A model generated the notes under the pieces. That model saw only the letters and a list, made by a program, of their open reading frames with translations, was not told the origin of the DNA and did not search any database. The position numbers and the translations under genes are program-made. Positions 23,142 through 33,634 of a stretch of DNA of 64,000 nt are shown one piece after another (position 1 is the stretch's first letter; each line of letters begins with the position of its first letter). This DNA comes from Lantana camara (lineage: Eukaryota; Streptophyta; Magnoliopsida; Lamiales; Verbenaceae): assembly GCA_037501455.1 (NCBI GenBank), contig CM074859.1, forward strand, positions 90,602,894-90,666,893, read 5' to 3'.

Positions 23142-23697
23142 ATGGGAGATCGACCACGATATCCATGCGCTAATTATCTACGTACTTTAATCGCTTACGA
23201 GCTACATGACTACGTTGGAAATCATGTTGTCACTTCAACGGTAGAAGCACACTATGATGTTGGGGTGGTTGCCCATAACATTGGAACAAAATTGTACGGC
23301 GGTGTTGGGCAAGGCCGCACGAGGCGCGTTGTTACTTCTCTGAGAGCAGAATACATTGATTTCCGTAAATTTCTGAAAATACCTGGCGTAATCTATGATA
23401 GCATGAATGATGAAATTGAAGTTACCGAAGTCTACAACGTAAACCATTTACCACAGGTTATTCCCCTCTTACTAACACATTTACGTTTATGGACACTTGC
23501 ATATGTTGGTATTAATTGTATCTTAACAAATCAAATTTTAGGAGTCACCGATCGAACGGAACTTCCGCCTCAATGATTTCCCATTATGGGATCAGCTCCA
23601 TGAGACGTTTCAGAAGAGAATGTTTCCGAACTTTGTTAATGACGCACCGGACCTTGTTATTGACCCAGTCTTGTACTCCGACTCGGACGAAGCATGA
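23142..23697 (+). CDS. Myb/SANT-derived PCxN-type small protein, two exons, intact
   Basis: Exon 1 is 23142-23456 (105 codons) and exon 2 is 23542-23697 (51 codons plus stop), giving 156 residues. It parallels the gene at 22138: YPCANY, VVTSLRAEYIDFRKFL, VIYD, NDFPLWDQLHETF and DPVLYSDSDEA. The second Cys of PC-x-NC is Tyr here, and the second Cys pair is gone, so any metal site is lost. Exon 2 has the same length in both genes, which points to tandem duplication followed by strong divergence while both frames stayed open. Function is unknown. Confidence 0.7.
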
Positions 23698-24146
23698 TGT
23701 TGCACCTCCTGTTTCTATATTTCATGAAAATGTACGCAGTACTTGCGCCTCGAATAAAACTCCAAACAAGAAAGGAAGCCCTGCTCACTACTACCCTCAT
23801 CAAGTTACCTGCTTGCATTATGATTGTTGTGGATGAGTATTGAAAATTTCATTGCATTCACCATACTACAGATTACCATAATATAAACCAGAAATATGTG
23901 AAAAGCTTATAACCAATTTTGCTAAATACACAACCGTCAAAGGTGCTTCAAGAAGGTTACATATATCGTACCAACCATAATATAATTGCCTTGTCCTACA
24001 CAACCATAACCAGATATAAGTGACAACGTCATAACAAAAGTTTTTTTTAACTAATGTTCCAGGCATACCCAAAAGAAACCTACATATGCGAATACCATAT
24101 AGTGCCACAAACCGAATTCATATCAACTGCATAACCCCAACAACAT
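23698..24146. other. spacer between convergent genes
   Basis: No gene is seen in this stretch between the plus-strand gene ending at 23697 and the minus-strand gene ending at 24147. Short open frames here have no family resemblance. Confidence 0.4.
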
Positions 24147-25237
24147 TCAACGCAGCTTACCATCAATCACCATTTGGACCATCACTTGCCGAGCCGCGCT
24201 GTTCATCCCAAAAAACATATTGAGCTGACTCGGATTGTTTACCAACATGTTAGAAACGTTAATGTGGTCGTGTATGTCGATGAACATGGGGAGCGCTCCA
24301 ATTGCTTCAAACACATCTTCTTGCCTTTTCATGGTATCTTTTGCAGCTCCAAGGCGAAGCAACATCACGCATTGTGTTGGTCGATTCATGACAGAAATTG
24401 GTAATTGCATCCACAATCAAATCAGCTTTTTGGCCATCTCGTTTTCGCTTCTTCTTCTCACACGCATTACTTGTTGCGGCTGGCTGAGATGCGGCAGGAT
24501 TAGGTTGGTTCACTTCGTGTTCCGCTGGAGCTGTAGGCTCTTGGTTGCGGAACGCAGCGTTGTCTGGCTCATCTCTGTCGGCAGTCAGATCAACCAGGGA
24601 ATGCTCCGCTGCTGTGGACCAGTCCATGGCGTTGTGTCCAGTCGCTCTATCTTTGCCGAATATTTCGACCCAGGCTTCATACAGAGGGAAAGGTTTACCA
24701 TGAATACATACATTATTGGGGAATTGCTCCAAAAATTTGAAAACACAACGTTCAGTTTACTAAACTTGTTCAATTACTAATAAAATAATACCATTAAGCT
24801 GCTGCTATAAAAACAACTTACAAATACTTGCAAATGTTTGAATTTAGGCAAACATACCTATATACAATAAACTACCATCTAACCTGCAGAAAGCTTTCCC
24901 ATTCGCCAGGTTCCGCCTCAACCGTGAATGTACTTGAATTCCAATTCATCCCGCTAAAACTCAAGGCGTTGGAAATCTGATGATATGTCTTTTTCCATGA
25001 CGTATATTTCGAAGATATATGAGGTTCGGACTTCAGGTCTGTCTTAGGCATATAATCTTTCATTTTCTGCTCCAGTTGTACAAGAAACCCACTGCGGTAA
25101 CCGTTTGGTGACTTCTAACCTCCAGTAATGATATCCCTGAACGCTAATACAAGGTTGTTCTCCTCCTGTATCGTCCAGCCGCGCCGCCCTTTCACTTTCA
25201 ACGTACCCGTACCTTCCACTGGGGTCATCGTAGCCAT
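24147..25237 (-). pseudogene. Myb/SANT-like Harbinger partner gene, broken
   Basis: Exon 1 (25237 to about 24884) starts MATMTPVEGT and carries GRRGWTIQEENNLV, NGYRSGFLVQLEQKM and EPHISSKYTSWKKTYHQI, a classical Myb/SANT-like domain. A TAG at 25115-25117 replaces an expected tryptophan after ITGG. Exon 2 (about 24735 to 24147) has CIHGKPFPLYEAWVEIFGK, DRATG, a basic KKKRKR patch that may be a nuclear localisation signal, and a helical C-terminal region. A frame change near 24350-24400 separates VDAITNFCHESTNTM from the C-terminal AAKDTMKRQEDVFEAI part. This is the most typical family member here, and it lies directly downstream of the Harbinger transposase on the same strand, the usual pairing. 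Confidence 0.8.
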
Positions 25238-25465
25238 CTACAATCACCAAACGATAATTTAAACAAAAAAACGCATTACACAGCTTGGCTACCAGAGACA
25301 AGAAAAAAAAAAACAGTTGCTAAACCAAACATAGATTCATAACTCATTCACCATAAAGTGCATTTACATATTATGCCATTACATGCTACAACCAAATATA
25401 AAGTACACTTTACAGAAAATAGAACATAACATATTGTTTCTGAAAAAACAACTTAACTACAACAA

Positions 25466-26810
25466 CTACTGTCTTCCCGGCCACTCATTGTATATAGTTT
25501 GGGCAAGGTTTTCACGCCAATTGGTCCAGGCTTGGGTCGCCTGAACATGTTCCACGTACTCTCCAATAGTGTCATCGACGTCCGGTTCATCAGGGACAAG
25601 AGCTTCTAAGGGATCGATATTCATTTCAACACGTATAAAGTTGTGAAGCAGGCAACAAGCAATTATAATTTTATTTTGTGTCTCTATCCGGTAGAATAAA
25701 GGACTACGAAGCACCCCCCACTGAACCTTCAGAACCCCAAACGCTCTTTCAATGAGATTCCTCGCTTTTGAGTGGCGGAGATTGAAAAGCTCTTTATAGT
25801 TTTGTGGTCTAGTTGTGCCTGTCCCCCACTCTTTCAGGTGGTACCTCACCCCTCTATATGGGGCTAAGAAACCCTCCCCGTTAGTGTAACCAGCATCACA
25901 AAGATAGCAATTCCCTAGAAAATTGGATTTATTAGACTAATATTGCCAATAGGAGCTAACACAACAAAACACAAAGACAAACGGTTACACAACTAACCTC
26001 TAGGAACTTTAAACCCATTTGGTCTATGGATAGCGTCTCGTAGAACCCAACCATCGGCAGCGGAACCGTCCCAACCAGTTAAAACATATACAAAGTTCAA
26101 ATTCCGATCACAGACAGCTAACGTATTGACCGACACAACACCCTTCCTACTACGGTAACGGGCCTGGTGAGCCGTGGAAACTGTAACGAGTACTTACGTG
26201 CCATCTAAAGCACCCAAAATTTTATAAGCAATTGGAAACTGAATGTCAGTCATACTGAAATTAATTGGAAATTTTAACATAAACTCACTTTAAACCATTT
26301 CCAGCGATCGTCCTCGCAATCGTCCTCTACAGGAGCAGGTCTCACCACAAAAACATCATAACATTTCAACACAGACCTAAGCACGCTATGAAAATGTCAA
26401 CTTACAGTCCTACTCGACCGAGTAAATGACTTCTTAACTACACGAACCTTTTGGTGGTGCGACAAAACACTAAGGAACATGACGACTTGTTCACTAACAG
26501 ACACCCCACGCGTTGCACATAACCCACCCCTTTGTTCAAGTACAAGACACAACTTCGCAAACGCATTACGACCTAATCTTAGTTGCTCGACACAGTCAGT
26601 TTCACTCATTCTAACAAGACCATGGAGGTGCTCAACTTGTGCAGGTATTCTAGCTAGCAAACTATAGTGCAGATAAATTCGCTGCCTAGAATCATTATCC
26701 AACACACCACTTCATAAAATCATATAAACTAACAACAACAAATTTATGGCTTGAAATCAAATTAACTCCAAGGCAATCAAAGCTTCTTCATCGTTAACGG
26801 AACCGTCCAT
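25466..26810 (-). pseudogene. PIF/Harbinger transposase (DDE), broken
   Basis: A short first exon may start at 26810 (MDGSVNDEEALIALE). The next block (26705-26285) has VRMSETDCVEQLRLGRNAF, VSVSEQVVMFLSVLSHH and, after a TGA at 26397-26399, HFHSVLRSVLK and WKWFK. The catalytic block (about 26220-25990) has GALDGT, then TAA at 26194-26196, RYRSRKGVVSVNTL and LTGWDGSAADGWVLRDAI. The last block (to 25466) has CDAGYTNGEGFLAPYRG, YHLKEWG and ARNLIERAFGVLK with the third acidic residue. The TAA could be mistaken for a splice donor, but homology continues past it. The 5' flank is interrupted at 26892 by the LARD element and resumes at 40912. Confidence 0.85.
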
Positions 26811-26892
26811 TCTACAATTTAACATAACAGCCCAGATCAATTAAACCCAACAAAATTTATCTTTCACAAGCAAATACAACCAACAACAGTCA

Positions 26893-29800
26893 TGTAACAC
26901 CCCAAACGGAGAAGTGCCACATCCCCCGTACTATGACCCAGACCCGGAGCATGAAATGAAAGTCCATGCCCGAATCCGAATCAGAGCGAACGGGAGACCA
27001 ACTCACACACTAGGCTAGGCAGATCTAACTTGACCAAAACTCAGAGTGCGGAAGCAATTAAAACCAACAACAATAGATAGCGGGAGCATTTAAAACAAAA
27101 CATGCAAAGCAGGTGATGGGTTCAACTAGCATAGGTACCTAATCCCGAATAATAGATCAACAAACATAACAAGTGACGGGTTCAACTAGCATAAATCCCT
27201 AGTCCCGAATATCAACATAAAGTAATAATCATCAAGTGCCACAAGGGGCCGAATGAGAGTGCCACAAGGGGCTACCGAATAGTAAAATATAATCTCAAGT
27301 CTACAAGACAAAGCATAAGTAAAGTGTATGAAAAGACAAATGCAAGTAGAAAGACTAGACCGACGAAGTACAACTCAAAGGACTCACTTCCGCCTAGCAA
27401 ACGCCAACAATCCTGCAACTAAAAGTGTAAAATGAGGTGTCAGTCAACTGACTGAGTGAGGGGGCAAACGCACACCCATTGTATATATATAGAGCATAGC
27501 ACATATCAGAAGGGTGGACTCAAGAACCGGAGATAGGTGTTGCATACCAAAACATTTCCAAAAGTACCCAAAAGATAGTTATATAAGATTTAGAAAACAT
27601 TTCAGAACTCTATCTCGATTCATGATTCCCAGACAGAACATATCACATGCTCGGCGAGTACGAGCTTCCAACCTTTACTCCTCAGAACATATCAAAACAT
27701 AAAATACCAAATCAATCCAACCGTCACACCAATGATGGAGGAGATGTACCGTCCCCAAACCATCCATAACAGACATACCCTCAAGGGGTAGCGAACCCAC
27801 AAGAGTCCTCCCCGGCTGTACACCGAAGGCTCAAGATATCACGCCTCCCCTATCTCCCTCAGTCGCGCAATGATATCTCAAATGGAACTACGCACAGGTA
27901 TATCCCCGACGACCCTAACCGTCCCGGGGGCTCCTTACCCATAGCTCCTCGGATCCACATACATACATACATACAGATGCCAATATTTCATGGCCAACTC
28001 GCTACAGAAGCACAACACAACGGTTTTTCCAAAATAGCTTACATATGCCTCAAAAACTGGTTTTTATATATATTCCTACGCTGCAGGGATAGCCCGCCCA
28101 TGCAGGACTCACACACTTACATTCCCACGCTGCAGGGATAGCCCGCCCACGGAGAAGTGCAAGCATAAGATCATAAAAATATCATATTCAACACATACAT
28201 AACTATTGTAAGGTATACTCGCATGCAGGGGTAGAAATCAGCATGTAAAGGCCATAGGTCGTATAACTATACAAAATCCTAAACCTCACCTCGTGAAAGT
28301 AGAGTCTGAGAGTGTGAAGGGCCAAACACTCTAAACCTCGGGCCCACCGGCACCACCAATCTCTGTGACAAGACATACAGAAGCCCAGACTTAGACTCTA
28401 TATGAACCAAACAAGACGCACGGCGTTGCTCAACATGATCGTGGTTATGCATAAGTGTTCATGTTGTGCTTGGATAAGGTGTCGTGGTCATTCAAGGCAT
28501 ATCAATGCTCAACAAGGTCATATTTACAAGCAACCGACACGTAATTCCATATCTAAAGATGCAAGATCAATTTAGGAAGTCAATGTATTCACAAAATGCA
28601 TATTAAATCATCCAATATCACAGGGTTCAATTATAATATTAGAATTAAACATCAAGTTCATGTCGAGTTATAAAGTGCATAAGTAAGAGCAACTTGATCA
28701 TATAAACATACAAGGTTGTTGTACGTAGATGGCATGCTTGATACAAATAAAGTGTGCATTTAATTCACTTAAGATCATACTTTACAACTTCACAACATGT
28801 TTGGTACACAAGCTCAAGTCACATTCATAGTTTCATAAATATTACACTTACATCCCCTAAGTCATTTATAAAAGTTTAGAATTATTACACATACATCCCT
28901 TAGTCGATTGATAAACATAATTGTTCATTTAAAGTGTTTATACAATTATTCAATTAGGAATTAATTACTTACAAACATGACAATGATCAATTTATTGTAA
29001 TTCATAATATACCATTTTATAGTAGTAAGAGTAAATCAAGATATTACAATTCTAACTCCTATCATGCATCAAGTCTTAAGTTGTTCAAGCATCCTTCATG
29101 TATCTCAATTTTATATTTGAAACACAATTTACAATAAACATAATATTGAGAACGTCTCAAATCCATATAGAGAAATCACAACATGTTCGTTCTTCTAAAA
29201 TATCCTTCAAGTTCATTTAGTCACATAAGAGATTAGTTTCTAGATATTACACTAACACCCCTTCATATCTAAACACATAGGATAAATTCATCACATCGGG
29301 ATTCAAATTGTAAATCAAAACATTCATACATATCACAATCCATTCAATACATGTTTCCATATACGATTGGAATACATCTCGATCAACAAACCAACAATAA
29401 CCAATTTATTTGCACTTAAAACAATTAATTCAAATAATCACAATTACGCAAAATAATTCGTAATAAATAGATCGAGTGTCCGATTAACGAACAGAAAGTG
29501 GCGTTGAACTCATCACAACGAGACGAACATTCTGACCAGACGCCGCCGGAACGCCACCACTGTAGCTGTCGGAATTTGGCCGGACCGCCGCCGGGCCGCC
29601 GTCGAAGGTCGCCGGAAAAATCCCGAAAAATCATTCCTGAATAAAGTCTTCGTGCCCGTTCCGAATCCTCGATCAATTTCAGGAAATTCCAAGTCAATCT
29701 CCTCAAATTTCAGATCTACGAGCACGAAAACCCTAAATCTTCAAACTCAAATTACTTCCAAACCGGTGAACCAAAATGGAATCCGTCAAAGCCATTGTCT

Positions 29801-31096
29801 TACCCATGACGAGCTCTTCGAAAGCCCTAAGGTAGCTCGCCGGAAAAATCCTCGGAGCTAGCGCCGCCGTTGCACCGCCACTTTGCCGCCGCGATCCACC
29901 GCCAAACCACAGAATCTGGAGTCGCCTGATCATAGGCCACTAGTTCTCGTCATTCCGAACAACTTTCGTGCAGAGCCCGAGGCCAAAAGATGGCCGAAAA
30001 AGGCCCCCGTTGGCCGCCGAAGTTTCAGCCGCCGCCCACGTCGCCGGAACCACTACCTACGGCCAAGATCTGGTGAAATTGATGCCGGAAATGAACTCAG
30101 GGGGTCGAAAAACCTTGGAAACCATCAAGCCCCGTCGAAAACCACCGCCGCGGAATCGCGCCGCCGCCGCCGCCGCTGCGAGCTTCAGGCGGCGCGTGCG
30201 GCTCCGTCGCTGCTCCGATGGCCGCACCGTCGATGTCAACCGATGCGCCGGGATGTCCTCTTTCTGGGTCTCCGGCGCATGTAACAAGGAGGTGGCCGAA
30301 AAACGCCGCGAAGTGGCGGCGGTCTGACAGCTCGGCCGCTGCTACTGAAATCCGGCCATAACTCCGCCACCGTTCGTCGTTAGGCCGTGAAATTGGTACT
30401 CTTGCGTACGTCTCGTTGAGATAATCAAAATGGACTATTCGTTTGTTGAATTTTGTCGAGAAACGATCGAGTTATGGGCTCGTAACCGAAGCCGCACATA
30501 GTGACCGCGGGAGAAATAGTGGGAGAGGAGAGAGAGAGAGAAAAGAGATTGGGAGAAATGTGTCTTATGCACAAGCTATATACAACCGGGTATCCTTATC
30601 GCGTAGCAAGGAGAAATATCGCGTACAAATAATCATAAATAAAATTGGTAAAGTTACGAATAAACAATCAAGCTCCGAATTAATTTTTACAAATTAAAAT
30701 GAAATAAAGATTCACCAATTAGAGTTTAATTCAATTTAATTTTAGAAACTTTTCGTATAATTTAACGGCACTTTGAAAACACATGATTGACAATTAATCT
30801 CAAGGAATTCCAGTAAATCGAAATTAAACAAGTTAAGCAACATGATGGATTTAAAATCAACTTGACAATTATTTCATAGAATGAATTTGAATTAAATCAA
30901 ATTGGACAGTTAGGGTTAAATATGCGCGTAATTAATCAAGTTGGCAATTAATCTTAGAATAATTCGAATGAACACATATTAAATTGAATTTACATTAAAT
31001 CACATAATTCAAGAACTCTTAAATTAAACATACATAAGTATAGAGACTTACTTGTTAATATCGTCAGGACGCCCTTCGAGAATACTGGGCGTCACA
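26893..31096 (-). repeat. 3' LTR of the LARD (4204 bp)
   Basis: The plus strand begins TGTAACACCCC and ends GGGCGTCACA. It holds a TATA-like run at 27481-27492 and, nearer the LTR edge, the perfect stem TCAGTCA-AC-TGACTGA (27440-27455). The block 29510-30340 is strikingly GC-rich with many CCGCC/GCCGGA words in an otherwise AT-rich LTR. Short open frames there are compositional. Confidence 0.9.
29510..30340. other. GC-rich island inside the LARD LTR
   Basis: About 830 bp are rich in CCG, GCCGCC and CGCCGGA words and open in several frames with Arg/Pro/Ala-rich translations. The copy in the other LTR (about 39304-40165) differs by indels of several codons and has different open frames. I therefore read it as non-coding or as a captured GC-rich gene fragment. 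Origin is unknown. Confidence 0.6.
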
Positions 31097-31132
31097 ACCT
31101 TCCCCCCTTAAGAGAACCTGGTCCCCAGGTTC
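31097..31132 (-). promoter_or_regulatory. LARD polypurine tract and terminal hairpin
   Basis: On the minus strand the purine run TTAAGGGGGGAAGGT abuts the 3' LTR at 31096. Just before it lies the perfect hairpin GAACCTGG-GGA-CCAGGTTC (31114-31132). The TR-GAG element carries the same hairpin with a G-C pair where this one has A-T. Confidence 0.85.
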
Positions 31133-31423
31133 CATTGCAAAAATGTAGATCCTCGAGTTGTAGTGCTCCAACCCTTCTCCCGAACTCACGTGAGATCATA
31201 ACTCTAATGGTGAGGCTTACTCCGGTCATCTACACTGAACCTCCTTTAGGATGTCTTGTTATCGTCGAGGTCCGTGCGAGTATTTGATCCGTTAGTTGTT
31301 TCGAACTCGGTCAGTCATTCCCATGATCTGATAGATGCAACCGCACCCAACCTCGATGTCGTCTCAGACTCGCCATTTGCAACCCGTAGTCAGATCAACG
31401 CGTAAAGTAACCACAACAAACAA

Positions 31424-31795
31424 GAGAGAATCCCATCTCTCAACACGTAAGTGAGAGAGTCCCGTCCCCCGAGCACATATAAAAGAGAGAACCCCGTCTC
31501 TCAAGCACATAATTGAGAGAACCCCGTCTCTCAAGCACATAATTGAGGGAACCCCGTCCCTCAACCTAAGTCGGGCAAATTCCAACATCTCCCAACATTC
31601 TAGTTTGAGAGAATCCAGCATTCCTCAAACCCCTAGATTCAAGAGAATCCAGCATCCCTGAATATCTAAGTACAAGAGAATCCAACATCTCTCGCACACA
31701 AAACTTAGAAAGATTCCAACATCTTTCTACCACATAAATAGAGAGAATCCTACATCTCTCCAACACATAAAAAGAGGGAACCTAAGGTCTCTCTT
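31424..31795 (-). repeat. array of about 12 covarying stem-loops in the LARD
   Basis: Units of about 30-40 bp each hold a small inverted repeat. Clear ones are at 31424, 31485, 31515, 31545, 31604, 31638, 31675, 31706, 31741 and 31772; units at 31453 and 31573 are weak. On the sense (minus) strand the type is GAGAGA-CGGGGT-TCTCTC. Arms vary together: GAGAGA/TCTCTC, GAGGGA/TCCCTC at 31545-31562, and a perfect 9-bp TAGAAAGAT/ATCTTTCTA at 31706-31729. The array lies about 300 bp upstream of the polypurine tract in element orientation. Short open frames across it are by-products. Confidence 0.88.
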
Positions 31796-33622
31796 ACACA
31801 TAAATCCACTGATCAGTTATTCATACATACACACATCATAGTAACACTTGACGAAAAGTATGCGATGCATGTTTGATGTACCTTATACAACTGATATCGG
31901 TGTCCCTTGAGTACAGATTCAACGCTCATACCTCAACTCAAGGGGGATATCGCGATGGAATACCTATAAAACAGGGTTACAGTATGTATGTATGTTATAT
32001 GAGAAGTTAGTGGGCAATCAAGAGAGTTTTAAATCACATAGGCATGAATAGTTCACATAAGTACATAACTCATTCATCATCTCAGCAACGGTTCATAACG
32101 AGTAGGAATTTCAAGTTACAATTACTAGATCAGGTATCCAAGTTATCACAATTAAAATAACAAAAGTCAACACTCACACCAAGCAAAACAAGATAAGAAT
32201 ATTTAAGCGATGCATGTATGCAAATGCCATGAATGCCTGGCGTACCGATCACCGTAGTGTCAAACTCTTGACAGGAAGTTGAGATGAAGTAGTAGGAGTT
32301 GTTTAAGCCGACAATGATGCAACCCTCGTCATCTGAACCTCTTTGTCTTGAGTCTTTTCATAGAGTGGTAACTCAGCAAAGCTCGTTTATCACCAAACCC
32401 CTTACTAGACCGTAATCCTTGCTCAACTAGAATCATCCTCAGTTTCTACCAGAATTCTGATTTATATGTTAACCTTAGTCGGCTCGTTCTCAAGGAATCC
32501 CACAATTCAATTGCCAATCCGAAATTTGTCTTTGAGCTATGCTGGACGATCATGATGTTAAGCATTTCCCAAGGTAAGTCATGGCACACGATTCTGAAAC
32601 GTGAATAAGGTCATGAATCTTTTTGTGCGAAGAGGTAACCCAACAAGCATGCTTATAATCCAACTCTCTACCAGACCTTAGCCCTTGTTCAACCAGAATC
32701 ATCTTTGGTTCCCACCAAGAATCCTAATTCATGTGTGAAACCTTAACCTATTCATCTTCAAGAAATTGCCCATAAATCGGTCGTCAATCAGAAATCTATC
32801 TCAGAGCTAAGTTCGGCGCTAGTGGTATTAATCATTTCCCAAAGCAATCCATGGTATATGATTTTAAAACTTGAATAAAATCTTTTGGCGTCTATGTGAT
32901 CCATTCCCATCTCAGTAGAATCTTCCATCTTATCTTGTAGAAACACCCAAAAAGCTAACAACCAATCTTCTCTTGTCGTTTGTTAACTCTAAACGGCACC
33001 AAAACCTTCAACACTCACCGATGGTTTGTAGCTCGTTGCTTAAGTAACATGGTTACCTATCCACATCCCTTGAACTCGATTGGATCTTATTTGATCGGAT
33101 TCTTCTACATTAACTCGTTTCCATCAACAAGGTGACTACTCCCAAATAAAGGAATCATCCAGGCGAAAGCTCATCAAACTTCTTCAAAACGGTTCTACTT
33201 GATCAGACTCTCCTCCATTGACTCATTTCCTCAACAAGGTGACTTTTCATGAACATTGATCTTGGTAAGGAATCCTTTCATCTTCGAATTATGGTGTGTT
33301 TTCGTTGTAGTACCAATAGGTAGTGTTGACTCATAGGGTACCCTGAAATTCAAACACTAAATTCGATGCATGCGGATTAAGATGCAAATGAAATGTAACA
33401 AGTATATCACGTAAATGCAACAATTAGTTGTAATTTATAAAGCACATAAAATAAGATGTTGCATAATCAAAGTCATAATGTGCACACAATCATATAATCA
33501 CGAAATAGTTCGTGTCGAAGGATCAAAATATCAAGTCAAACAAATGCAATGCGCAGTTATTCCTATGCCGTACGACCTAGACAGACTCAACACGACTCAA
33601 GAGCTCGGTTCTGCAACCTAGA
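31796..33622. other. LARD internal non-coding region with diverged duplications
   Basis: No Gag, Pol or other family is recognisable on either strand. Two diverged copies of a block of about 215 bp start near 32400 and 32666 (shared phrases include AGAATCATC and CATTTCCCAA). A shorter duplication of about 105-bp period lies near 33094-33245 (CAACAAGGTGACT). It may be filler needed for RNA length or a decayed ancestor sequence. Confidence 0.55.
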
Positions 33623-33634
33623 GCTCTGATACCA
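33623..33634 (-). promoter_or_regulatory. LARD primer binding site (initiator tRNA-Met)
   Basis: The minus strand reads TGGTATCAGAGC, eight bases inside the 5' LTR edge at 33643. Confidence 0.92.

Noticed and set aside
26194..26196. Splice donor GTAAGT overlapping the TAA in the Harbinger transposase
   Set aside because: Transposase homology continues directly past it, so a nonsense change fits better than an intron.
29883..30327. Arg/Pro/Ala-rich frames of 119-133 codons in the GC-rich LTR block
   Set aside because: Frames differ between the two LTR copies (133 and 119 versus 143 codons), as expected for composition and not for selected protein.
31364..31766. Minus-strand frames with RDGVLSIMCLRDG repeats
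   Set aside because: They translate the stem-loop array; the units vary as hairpins and not as codons.
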